NCBI GenBank assembly: GCA_965369305.1 | Contig: CBDUQG010000021.1 | Coordinates: 1 to 14,668, forward strand | DNA length: 14,668 nucleotides | Reading direction: 5' to 3' | Source of the DNA: JAFGTE01 sp965369305 | Lineage (GTDB): Bacteria; Patescibacteriota; Gracilibacteria; UM-FILTER-43-11 | Part shown: positions 7,001-13,841 of the stretch, in pieces | Layout of the letters: every line of letters begins with the position of its first letter | Numbering within the stretch: position 1 is the first letter of the stretch | The notes under the pieces: model-generated | What the model was told of the DNA's origin: nothing | The model's input: the letters and a program-made list of their open reading frames with translations, nothing else | Databases searched by the model: none | Made by a program: the position numbers and the translations under genes

Positions 7001-9321
7001 ATCGCGGTTTGACTCCGAGCTTCAGCACTGCTTCGGAACAAATTGAGGTAGGTAGTGATGAAGCTGAGGTTCTTGTGGATATTAGCTTTGAACCTGAAAA
7101 TCCAGGCCCCGGCGAAGAAGTCACTGCCAGGATCTATACCTACGACTACCAGAATCGAGCTTTGCCGGCTGCCCTAACTCTGAATCTAACTGACCAGCTA
7201 CCTGAGGTGAGCAATTTTAGTCATCAGCATTTTTATTCGATGCAAAGAAGGCCGCTTAGCAGTGCGTCGAATATCACCCTGGGGTCTAAAAACCTAGCTC
7301 CTGACTATAGCCTCCCGGATGAACACTACCTACTAAATAGCCTGAGATCTGTCCATTTTGAACCGCTACTTGCTACCGGAGAGAATGGTGAAACCACCAT
7401 CAAATTCACCCTCCCTGAGGGCAGGCAGGATCTTTATCTCACCGCTTTGGCTACTCGTGATACACAACAATTTGGAACGGGCCATGCCACCCTTAAAATG
7501 AATCAAGAGCTGGACATTGAACCGATTCTCCCAAGCTTTGCCATTCCAGGAGATCAGACCGTCTTTGCTGCCTCTGTGACTAATATTTCGGGTGAAGCCA
7601 TTCAGACACGACTGGAGCTCGTGGCTTCAGACACTGCTACCAAGGGAGCTGATAGTGCCCGTAGCATTTCGCTTCAACCTGGCCAGCAAGCGGAAGTTAC
7701 GTTTAATGTTTTTGTTGATAAGGATACTGACAATGATTTTTTGACTGTTGAGTTCCGATCCGAAAAAGATTCGATTGAAACAGAGCTACCTTTAAAACAC
7801 CTGAAGGCTTCTACCCGTGTGATCAATATGGGCATGCTCGGCGATATCTGGACAGGTCGGGTTCACTTACCAAAAGAAGCTCACCCCGGACTCGGGCAAA
7901 TAAGTCTCACCATGAGCGGCAGCCCTCTTACCACTGCCCAAATTCAATCTGAGGCGCTGGCTCAGCACCGTTATGATTCGACTTATCTTCTGGCCGCCAA
8001 TCTACTTTCAAAAATCAGCACCCTCAGCAAACCTTTAGACGAAAAGGATTTAGGATCGGTTCGTGGTATGATCTCCTCTCTACTCAAAAGAGCGGATGAG
8101 AATGGCGCTTACCGATTCTGGAGCGAGTCTGATCCGAGTCCAAGATTAACCGCTCTGGCTCTACTTTCTTACCTTGAAGCAGGAAGGCTTGGGGTTCATG
8201 TGGACTCTCTTCAAATCAACAAAACTACTGAAAACCTTTGGAAGCAACTGGATCGCGAAACCCTGAACTCCGAAGATACCCTTTTTGCTCTCTGGGTGCT
8301 AAGCAGGAATGAGCAATATGACACGGAGCGGACGATCAGTCTGTTCCAGGACAGCGATATGCTTAGTCCCCAGGCTAAAGCCTATATGCTCATGACCCTG
8401 GATGAACTGGTGAAAGCCGGACAAGGCAGTGTATCAGCCCTTTTTGACGCCTTGGAGGCAGCGCTGGTTGATGAGGCAGTCCAGAGCGAAGACCTCGTTT
8501 ATTTTGACGGACCTGCCAAGGTAACGGCTATTGTTCTTTACGCTCTGGGCGAACTAGATTCCAGCAATCCGATTCTGGGGCGCATGGCCAACTACTTGGC
8601 TTCAAGTGGTGATGACCTGATCAATGAGCTGGATCCTGAGGCTGCCCTGTGGACCATTATGGCCCTTAACAAGTATTCGGGCTATGCAGACCTTTCAGAC
8701 GTTAACTACATTGTGCAGGCAAAGATCAACGGCGCCCTTGTTCTGGATCAGTCTGTTGCTACCAACACAGCTACTGAAATCCACCAGTCCAGACTGGACG
8801 CTGACATTTTAAACACAGATGACATCAATGATGTCTTTGTGAAGAAGGACGGGGTTGGACCACTTTACTTAGATCTTCACCTGACCTCCCACTTAATTCC
8901 TGATCAGGTAACCCGTCGGGAAAATGGCCTTCTGATCATCCGGAATCTGTATGAAATTGATGAGGAAGGTAAAAGGTTTCCTGTTCAGACATATAGGCGA
9001 GGCAAACGTTATCTGAGCGAATTAGAAATTGTCGTGCCACGGGATTATGAATATGTTGCCTTAAGCGACGCTATTCCGGCCGGAATGAAAGCACACTCCC
9101 ACAAGCAAAATCTCAGCCAGCCCTTTACTCAAATGCAGCTCGAAGACGATCGGGTAACCTACTATGCGACCAGCTTGCCTGCAGGGGTTTATAGGATAGA
9201 AACTGAACTACAAGCTATTCTGCCAGGTAGCTATTATCATCTTCCCGCCTTTATTCAAGCCATTTTCGAACCATCACTGCTGGGGCAAACTGAAGGCGGC
9301 ATATTGCAAATCATTGATTAG
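4018..9321 (+). CDS. Membrane-anchored alpha-2-macroglobulin-like protein without a thioester
   Basis: Bacterial alpha-2-macroglobulins are envelope proteins thought to trap foreign proteases. This one is 1767 residues, longer than the roughly 1500-1650 usual for the family. Order: a basic start and one membrane anchor (about 19-37, LIGFLLLVVIVFASF, no lipobox cysteine); two or three Ig-like domains (about 40-330, e.g. FTIHFSHIMDRSSVEDAF); the MG2 domain (about 570-665, GFYVWLNQHIFSPGD); further MG domains; the A2M domain (about 1115-1225, GENGETTIKFTLPEG); an alpha-helical thioester-type domain (about 1310-1600); and a C-terminal receptor-type domain (about 1625-1745). At the place of the usual GCxEQ motif it reads ALAQHRYDST (1313-1322), so no thioester can form. 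Only four cysteines are present, as two close pairs (402/423 and 740/744), consistent with disulfides outside the membrane. I chose the ATG at 4018. The frame extends to a TTG at 3946, but that lies in the guaB promoter, and GTG 4048 is also possible. The penicillin-binding protein gene often paired with this family is not adjacent. Confidence 0.9.
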   Translation: MARLFKPLSKVRIKHFPWLIGFLLLVVIVFASFRAPTITQFDPAQKQSKVTFNAPFTIHFSHIMDRSSVEDAFQLLPRTEGEFKWKDFKTLEFHPDELLTIGDEYRIVIKGSARSVWFKEMGFDTVINYLVTGPPYILFANPQSDSILAKDDVITVMFDRSIDWDGVNDGKLLQIEPDMDGEIRTMGLSAFQFIPKKVSSGETYTFTVPAGVPARDGGVTEEDFSWSVDTPSLKVRETEPRNEAENVLLDASLQILFDDEVSLDGIKPGVNALLYPSNDLDAGTDRKLDGFFNTEVTYGVDEDETVRKDVLVFEPTFPYQPDETYRFLLKSDADLGLEEDFELVFETLRTTPEEASTEQEIVTEASDPFSWKTPGMDFFVRGQNPRLELTEPLKAAAELVACPVPSNQFMRISAKQGWNSFDCENDGVTLDPTKKDLDATINLNDYFSLDWVTGVYFARLSQGEKTIYRHFLVEDSTMMLKRSENDLLVWALDVKSGDPISSMSLEVLNFEGEEILSGKTDESGVFSTNQSFDEGIYVRGKKEEEDISRWAFVSDQWSLGNADPYVSEPSGFYVWLNQHIFSPGDSIGIKGIWRQIQNNTLALPGATQVTITIEDTKQNFIVSKRVPMRRNGSFDTSILLPEEVGSGNYLLSVADLNHQRLSEPVPIQIRDESDLKLEWLEAKESHPSGEAPVYIVKARYKNGIPAANVAGHFELFRQPKTIKYEEGAVSYSFNRLGSECAENCRKRTLVTSETFEFDLNGEAKLVLTGENKSFLLPDHEYSLQVTAATSDESLASINQSFQIHQGTFDLGLGLKHALISGGNPIEANILSLDHARNPVDNKRVRLSLISDGAKPKTVYEDDFDSERTVKKINIPLSAQIKDGIYTLRAESRDEKNNEILAEQKVYVGTNASEAISNELLLAADQSKYFVGGRAHLVVNEPEASEEKPVPVIVTYERDGLLGSEALLLKSPLTRINVPIRADMVPQFVVNVTRFHRGLTPSFSTASEQIEVGSDEAEVLVDISFEPENPGPGEEVTARIYTYDYQNRALPAALTLNLTDQLPEVSNFSHQHFYSMQRRPLSSASNITLGSKNLAPDYSLPDEHYLLNSLRSVHFEPLLATGENGETTIKFTLPEGRQDLYLTALATRDTQQFGTGHATLKMNQELDIEPILPSFAIPGDQTVFAASVTNISGEAIQTRLELVASDTATKGADSARSISLQPGQQAEVTFNVFVDKDTDNDFLTVEFRSEKDSIETELPLKHLKASTRVINMGMLGDIWTGRVHLPKEAHPGLGQISLTMSGSPLTTAQIQSEALAQHRYDSTYLLAANLLSKISTLSKPLDEKDLGSVRGMISSLLKRADENGAYRFWSESDPSPRLTALALLSYLEAGRLGVHVDSLQINKTTENLWKQLDRETLNSEDTLFALWVLSRNEQYDTERTISLFQDSDMLSPQAKAYMLMTLDELVKAGQGSVSALFDALEAALVDEAVQSEDLVYFDGPAKVTAIVLYALGELDSSNPILGRMANYLASSGDDLINELDPEAALWTIMALNKYSGYADLSDVNYIVQAKINGALVLDQSVATNTATEIHQSRLDADILNTDDINDVFVKKDGVGPLYLDLHLTSHLIPDQVTRRENGLLIIRNLYEIDEEGKRFPVQTYRRGKRYLSELEIVVPRDYEYVALSDAIPAGMKAHSHKQNLSQPFTQMQLEDDRVTYYATSLPAGVYRIETELQAILPGSYYHLPAFIQAIFEPSLLGQTEGGILQIID

Positions 9322-9346
9322 TCTTTGGGCTTAAACAAGGCCTTAA

Positions 9347-9370
9347 CCCTTGCTTTGAGGGCATTTTTTT
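9347..9370 (+). terminator. Terminator after the macroglobulin gene
   Basis: CCCTT (9347-9351) pairs with GAGGG (9357-9361), including one G-U pair, around a five-base loop. A CA and then seven T (9364-9370) follow. The stem is short, but the T tract is good and the site begins 25 bases after the TAG at 9319-9321. The sequence resembles the terminator at 330-359, sharing CCCTTGCT...GAGGGC. The upstream GGG at 9327-9329 can pair with the same CCC in a competing hairpin (see findings). Confidence 0.55.
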
Positions 9371-9378
9371 GGTATAAT
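9350..9378 (+). promoter_or_regulatory. Extended -10 promoter for the PP2C phosphatase gene
   Basis: TTGCTT (9350-9355) and a perfect TATAAT (9373-9378) are spaced by 17 bases, with TG one base before the -10 (9370-9371). The predicted start is near 9385, about 22 bases before the ATG at 9407. The -35 box and spacer lie inside the preceding terminator hairpin and T tract. Confidence 0.75.
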
Positions 9379-9406
9379 GATTAGATTTATACACAAAAAC
9401 AAAATC

Positions 9407-11146
9407 ATGCCTTCAAATCCAAATGCTAAAAACTATGGTGCTAATACTGGTACCGATGATGATCAATCGCTTGATTTTGACCAAATGGTCAATGAACTCA
9501 AGGCAGAAGGAGCAATCGACAAAACTCCTGATGAAGTAAGAGCGGCCGAAGAAAGTCAGGAGATTTCTTTTACCAGCCTTGCTCAAGAAGGTGAGCAGCA
9601 ACCGGAATCTGGGGAACAAGTGAGTTTCCGAAGTGCGCTCAGAACCGAGGTTGGTGATGACGATATCACGCAGGTTAGAAAGAAGCCTGATCCAGTTATT
9701 GATTTAACTGATGAAGCAGAGGAGATAATCGACGAGGATGATGAGCCGACACAGGAATACAAAATAGCAACGGTGTCAGCGGATCGTCTACCGACTGATG
9801 ATGAGCTAACTGCTGAATATCTTGGTAAGGCTAAGGGATTTGATGTCGTATTCCCCCGCAGCGATAACTCTACCCAAAAGGGGAAACTGATTGAATGGCG
9901 CAGGGGCCCCAGCCTCTTGGTAGTGGGAGCAGATGCAAAAACTGGTCAATATGTGCGTAAAAGAATTGCCGCTGAAAAACTATATGCACTTAACCCTGGT
10001 CTAAAGAAGCGACTGGAAGATTTTGATGATTTGGAACTGCGTGCAGGATTGACAGGAGAAATGCGTGAGCGCTTCACCTCGCTTCTCGAAGACTATGAAA
10101 GGAAGACTGTTATAGCCAAGGAAATTAACAACGGCGGAAGGGCTGAGACGCTTGATGAAGGGATTCGGCTCTTTGAAATGCAAGGAGGGATTGAAGGAGC
10201 TGCAGCCACCTGTATAGGGGGATACAAATACGAAAAAGGTAAGGACGGTCAGCCAAAAAATCGAAATGAAGACTGTTGGATTGTAAACCCTCAAACTAAC
10301 TTTGCTGGTGTAGTGGATGCCCTTGGAGATGGCAGTATGGGTGTCACCACTTCCGAAACAGTAGCCACTAATATCGCAGAGAATGAAAATGATGTTGCCT
10401 TAGGCGTCAAGAAGGCCAAGGAGAAATTAGCTGCTAATCCCGAGATAGGAGCAAAAGACGGAGCCGTATTTTTAACTATTAAAGCCCTGCGCAACAAACA
10501 GATTGAGGCAACCCAGGCGGGTGATGCTGATCTCTATCATTTTGGTGCCAACGGTGAAGAAAAATTCAGTCCTGATAAATACATCGAGGCCGGTAATCCT
10601 CCTCAATCGCTACTTGGACAGCTGGAAAAGCTTCCTAATAACGCGGATTCTGCAAACTTGATTCGGGCGGCTATCAAGCATGTTAATAAGGAAATGACTG
10701 AGGAAAAGGCGACAGCCATGGAACAAATTATTGCTCGTCTTGAGGCCGGACAAAAACCTATCGTTGAACAAAGCAACCCTCTGTATACAGGTCTTCGTAG
10801 AGTTGCAACCATGGGAATCAATAAGGAACGTTCGGATGTTGTCAGCTATAAGACAGGAAGTACTTTCGAAGGTGGTGACTGGGTTTTGGTCATGTCTGAT
10901 GGTATTAGTGATAATTTCAGGCCTGATGAAATCCAAGCATTCGTTAAGCGTGCCATTGCTGAAGGATTAAATCCTGAGCGACTAACCCAAATCATTTCGG
11001 TGGAGCTCGACAGACGCATTAGGCTTAAAGCTAACAATGATCCTGAAGCCGTTGAAAAATTCTATAAGACGGATAATGCCACTCTGATCGTGATGCGTGC
11101 CAAGCCTCAAGCTGCTCCTGCAGTTGCCCAACCTGCAGTTGCCTAA
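9407..11146 (+). CDS. PP2C-family protein serine/threonine phosphatase with N-terminal extension
   Basis: PP2C enzymes are metal-dependent phosphatases that remove phosphate from Ser/Thr residues. Numbering is from the ATG at 9407 (579 residues). Residues 1-120 are acidic, polar and probably disordered. Residues 130-200 look like a small beta-barrel module (KAKGFDVVFPRS...KGKLIEWRRG). A linker with helices follows to about 260. The catalytic domain spans about 268-566, with RNED (286-289), a metal-site motif DALGDGSMG (304-312), MSDGISDNF (496-504) and TDNATLIV (555-562). The key aspartates Asp304, Asp498 and Asp556 are present, but the usual DGxGG reads DALGDG. There is no signal peptide or membrane helix, so it is probably cytoplasmic. 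An earlier in-frame ATG at 9377 lies inside the -10 box and is not usable. There is no Shine-Dalgarno sequence. The C-terminus is an Ala/Pro-rich tail (PAVAQPAVA). No partner kinase is in the window. Confidence 0.82.
   Translation: MPSNPNAKNYGANTGTDDDQSLDFDQMVNELKAEGAIDKTPDEVRAAEESQEISFTSLAQEGEQQPESGEQVSFRSALRTEVGDDDITQVRKKPDPVIDLTDEAEEIIDEDDEPTQEYKIATVSADRLPTDDELTAEYLGKAKGFDVVFPRSDNSTQKGKLIEWRRGPSLLVVGADAKTGQYVRKRIAAEKLYALNPGLKKRLEDFDDLELRAGLTGEMRERFTSLLEDYERKTVIAKEINNGGRAETLDEGIRLFEMQGGIEGAAATCIGGYKYEKGKDGQPKNRNEDCWIVNPQTNFAGVVDALGDGSMGVTTSETVATNIAENENDVALGVKKAKEKLAANPEIGAKDGAVFLTIKALRNKQIEATQAGDADLYHFGANGEEKFSPDKYIEAGNPPQSLLGQLEKLPNNADSANLIRAAIKHVNKEMTEEKATAMEQIIARLEAGQKPIVEQSNPLYTGLRRVATMGINKERSDVVSYKTGSTFEGGDWVLVMSDGISDNFRPDEIQAFVKRAIAEGLNPERLTQIISVELDRRIRLKANNDPEAVEKFYKTDNATLIVMRAKPQAAPAVAQPAVA
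11117..11146 (+). repeat. Tandem 15-base duplication that ends the phosphatase gene
   Basis: CCTGCAGTTGCCCAA (11117-11131) is followed directly by CCTGCAGTTGCCTAA (11132-11146). The copies differ at one base. The first encodes PAVAQ, and in the second the CAA glutamine codon is TAA, which is the stop codon of the gene. Confidence 0.9.
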
Positions 11147-11172
11147 GGCCATCTGAGACTTGAGATTTAGGA

Positions 11173-11200
11173 TTGACTCTAGTGATTAGCACTCTATAAT
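11173..11200 (+). promoter_or_regulatory. Strong sigma70-type promoter for clpB
   Basis: TTGACT (11173-11178) and a perfect TATAAT (11195-11200) are spaced by 16 bases. The -10 box falls in the nine-base spacer of the CIRCE element and the predicted start (about 11207) in its right arm. A bound repressor would therefore cover the promoter core. Confidence 0.85.
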
Positions 11201-11212
11201 TGAGAGTGCTAG
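11186..11212 (+). promoter_or_regulatory. CIRCE operator (HrcA-binding site)
   Basis: TTAGCACTC (11186-11194), nine bases, and GAGTGCTAG (11204-11212) match the CIRCE consensus TTAGCACTC-N9-GAGTGCTAA at 17 of 18 arm positions. CIRCE is bound by the HrcA repressor, which is released on heat shock. The hrcA gene is not in the window. Confidence 0.93.
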
Positions 11213-11225
11213 TAATTTAGGAAAT

Positions 11226-13841
11226 ATGAATCTCAACAAATTCACTCTTAAATCCACGGAAGCCCTTCAGGAAGCCCAAGGCATGGTGCAGGAATGGAAC
11301 CAGTCTCAGATCGAGACAGGCCACCTGCTGCTTGCCATGATCCATCAAAAAGAAGGTTTGGTGCGCCCATTACTCGAAAAGCTAGGGGTAAACCTTGCTC
11401 AACTGGAGGAAAGCCTGCATTCAGATTTACAGAAGCTACCTAAAGTGAGTAACGCCCGCATTGTGATCAGCAATGAGATGGCGAAAATTCTGAAGCTTGC
11501 CGAAAAAGAAGCAACTGGACTCAGTGATGAATTTGTTTCGACTGAGCATCTATTGCTATCCATTGTTAAGCTAACCAAGCTGCTTCCTGTGAAGCATTCG
11601 GATGTGTTGGAAACTATGAAAGACCTTCGCGGGTCTCATCGTGTGGTGGATCAGGATCCTGAAAGCAAATACCAGAGCCTGCAAAAGTATACGATTGACC
11701 TGACGGAACAAGCCCGTGCGGGAAAACTTGACCCAATCATTGGGCGAGATGATGAGATTCGAAGAACCATGCAGATTCTGTCCCGAAGAACTAAAAACAA
11801 CCCAGTCCTAGTGGGTGAGCCCGGGACCGGTAAAACCGCTATCGCTGAAGGCCTGGCCCAACGCATTGTGGCTGGAGACGTGCCGGACACTTTGAAAAAT
11901 AAGCACGTTTTAGCCCTTGATCTGGGCGCTTTGGTCGCTGGGTCCAAGTTCCGCGGAGAATTTGAGGATCGCCTGAAAGCAGTCTTGAAAGAAATAGAAG
12001 ATAGTGCAGGACAGATTATTCTCTTTATTGATGAACTCCACACCTTGGTGGGCGCGGGAGCAACCGAGGGAGCTATGGATGCGGCCAACCTGCTCAAGCC
12101 TGCACTAGCCCGTGGTCAACTACACGCCATTGGCGCCACGACTTTAAAGGAATTCAGAAAATACATCGAAAAGGATGCTGCCCTGGAACGTCGTTTTCAG
12201 CCGGTGATGGTGAATGAGCCAACGCCCGAGGACACCATTGCTATTTTGCGCGGGATTAAAGAAAAATATGAAGTGCATCATGGAGTACGTATTGCTGATG
12301 GCGCCATTGTAGAAGCCGTGAACCTTTCGACCAGATACATTGGTGACCGTTTTTTGCCGGACAAAGCCATTGACCTGATTGATGAGGCTACCAGCGGGCT
12401 TAAAATGCAGCTGGAAAGCAAGCCTGTTGAACTTGATAAGCTGCACCGCAAACTCATGCAGCTGGAAGTAGAGCGGGAAGCCCTGAAGAAAGAAAAAGAT
12501 GCTGATTCGAAGGAGCGCCTGAAGGCTGTGACAAAGGACATTGAAGAGCTGAGTGAAAAGTCTAAAGGTATGGAGCTCAAATGGCAGGAAGAAAAAGCTA
12601 AGATTGATGAGCTAAGGAAGGCAAACGAAGAGCTAGATCAGCTCAAGATGGAAGCCGATAGACTAGAGCGCCAAGGGGAACTGAGTAAGGTTGCTGAAAT
12701 CCGTTACGGAAGTATTCCTGAGCTCGAAAAAAAGGTGGAAGAAATCGACAAGAAGATCAAGGTGAGCGGTTCTACCCTGCTTAAGGAAGAGGTAACCGCC
12801 GAAGACATTGCCACGGTGGTCAGTCGCTGGACGGGCATCCCGGTGGAAAAAATGCTCAAAGATGAAAGCAAGAAGCTCGCTGAGATGGAAAAAGCGATTC
12901 AAAACAGAGTAATTGGTCAGTCGGGAGCGATTGAAGCGGTTAGCAATGCTGTGCGCCGTGCACGGGCTGGCATTGGCAACCCTAATAAGCCGATTGGTTC
13001 CTTCATTTTTATGGGCCCCACTGGTGTTGGCAAAACTGAACTCGCCAAAGCACTGGCTGAATTCATGTTCAACGATGAAAAGTCCATTATTCGCATTGAT
13101 ATGAGCGAGTACATGGAAAAGCATGCCGTCGCTAGGCTCATTGGAGCCCCACCCGGATATGTGGGTCACGATGAAGGCGGTCAACTCACTGAAGCGGTCC
13201 GTCGAAAGCCTTATAGCGTGGTGCTTTTTGATGAGATTGAAAAGGCTCACCCCGAAGTCTTTAACGTGCTTCTGCAAGTTCTGGATGATGGTCGTCTGAC
13301 CGACAGCAAGGGGCGCGTGGTGAACTTCAAAAACACTATCATCATTATGACTAGCAACCTAGCTAGCGACGTGATTCAGAAGTATGCCAATGACACTGCC
13401 AGCGAAGAAATGATGGTGGCCAAACTGGAAAAGGATGATAAAAAGAAGGCTGAGGCCTACGAGGAAACCCGCCAGAAGATGGTGGACGAGGTGAATCAGG
13501 TACTAAAACGCTCATTCAAGCCCGAGTTCCTGAACCGGGTTGACGATATTGTGATTTTTGAAAGTCTGACCATCGGTGAAATCACCCAGATTGTGGATAT
13601 TCAGATGGCTGACCTGCAAAAACGCCTGGATGAAAAGAAGATCAAGATCACTCTTTCGGATGAGGCTAAAAAACACCTGGCGAAGCATGGTTTTGACCCG
13701 AGTTTTGGGGCCAGACCGCTCAAGCGCTATATTCAGAAGCACATTGAAAACCCGCTCGCCCTGAGCTTACTTGAGGGCAAAGCAAAAGAAGGAAGTAGTG
13801 TGAAGGTCGAGGTGAAAAACGGGGAAATAGCCCTTAAATAG
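11226..13841 (+). CDS. clpB: ATP-dependent disaggregase ClpB
   Basis: ClpB is a hexameric AAA+ chaperone that pulls polypeptides out of aggregates together with the DnaK system. The 871 residues fit the family (about 860). Order: N-terminal double Clp repeat (1-140); first ATPase domain with Walker A GEPGTGKT (197-204), Walker B LFIDE (266-270) and pore loop GSKFRGEFE (239-247); a full coiled-coil middle domain (about 395-520), which identifies ClpB rather than ClpC or ClpA; second ATPase domain with Walker A GPTGVGKT (597-604), Walker B VVLFDE (665-670), pore loop GYVGHDEGG (644-652) and NRVDD (770-774); and a C-terminal domain to the end. The first pore loop has Phe242 where Tyr is usual. 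A charged stretch at about 715-760 makes the second ATPase domain some 20 residues longer than in E. coli. A weak AGGA lies just 3 bases before the ATG. CIRCE upstream implies heat-shock control. The stop overlaps the converging SLH gene by 8 bases. Confidence 0.97.
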   Translation: MNLNKFTLKSTEALQEAQGMVQEWNQSQIETGHLLLAMIHQKEGLVRPLLEKLGVNLAQLEESLHSDLQKLPKVSNARIVISNEMAKILKLAEKEATGLSDEFVSTEHLLLSIVKLTKLLPVKHSDVLETMKDLRGSHRVVDQDPESKYQSLQKYTIDLTEQARAGKLDPIIGRDDEIRRTMQILSRRTKNNPVLVGEPGTGKTAIAEGLAQRIVAGDVPDTLKNKHVLALDLGALVAGSKFRGEFEDRLKAVLKEIEDSAGQIILFIDELHTLVGAGATEGAMDAANLLKPALARGQLHAIGATTLKEFRKYIEKDAALERRFQPVMVNEPTPEDTIAILRGIKEKYEVHHGVRIADGAIVEAVNLSTRYIGDRFLPDKAIDLIDEATSGLKMQLESKPVELDKLHRKLMQLEVEREALKKEKDADSKERLKAVTKDIEELSEKSKGMELKWQEEKAKIDELRKANEELDQLKMEADRLERQGELSKVAEIRYGSIPELEKKVEEIDKKIKVSGSTLLKEEVTAEDIATVVSRWTGIPVEKMLKDESKKLAEMEKAIQNRVIGQSGAIEAVSNAVRRARAGIGNPNKPIGSFIFMGPTGVGKTELAKALAEFMFNDEKSIIRIDMSEYMEKHAVARLIGAPPGYVGHDEGGQLTEAVRRKPYSVVLFDEIEKAHPEVFNVLLQVLDDGRLTDSKGRVVNFKNTIIIMTSNLASDVIQKYANDTASEEMMVAKLEKDDKKKAEAYEETRQKMVDEVNQVLKRSFKPEFLNRVDDIVIFESLTIGEITQIVDIQMADLQKRLDEKKIKITLSDEAKKHLAKHGFDPSFGARPLKRYIQKHIENPLALSLLEGKAKEGSSVKVEVKNGEIALK

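Noticed and set aside
9377..9406. Earlier ATG for the phosphatase gene
   Set aside because: The ATG at 9377 is part of the TATAAT box, upstream of the predicted transcription start.
11147..11172. Terminator after the phosphatase gene
   Set aside because: Only a four-pair ATCT/AGAT match with no T tract is present. Read-through into clpB cannot be excluded, but no terminator can be supported.
12663..13277. A 204-codon open frame on the minus strand inside clpB
   Set aside because: It lies wholly inside a well-conserved ClpB region, has no promoter or start signal, and its product looks like no known protein. It is the mirror of codon bias in clpB.
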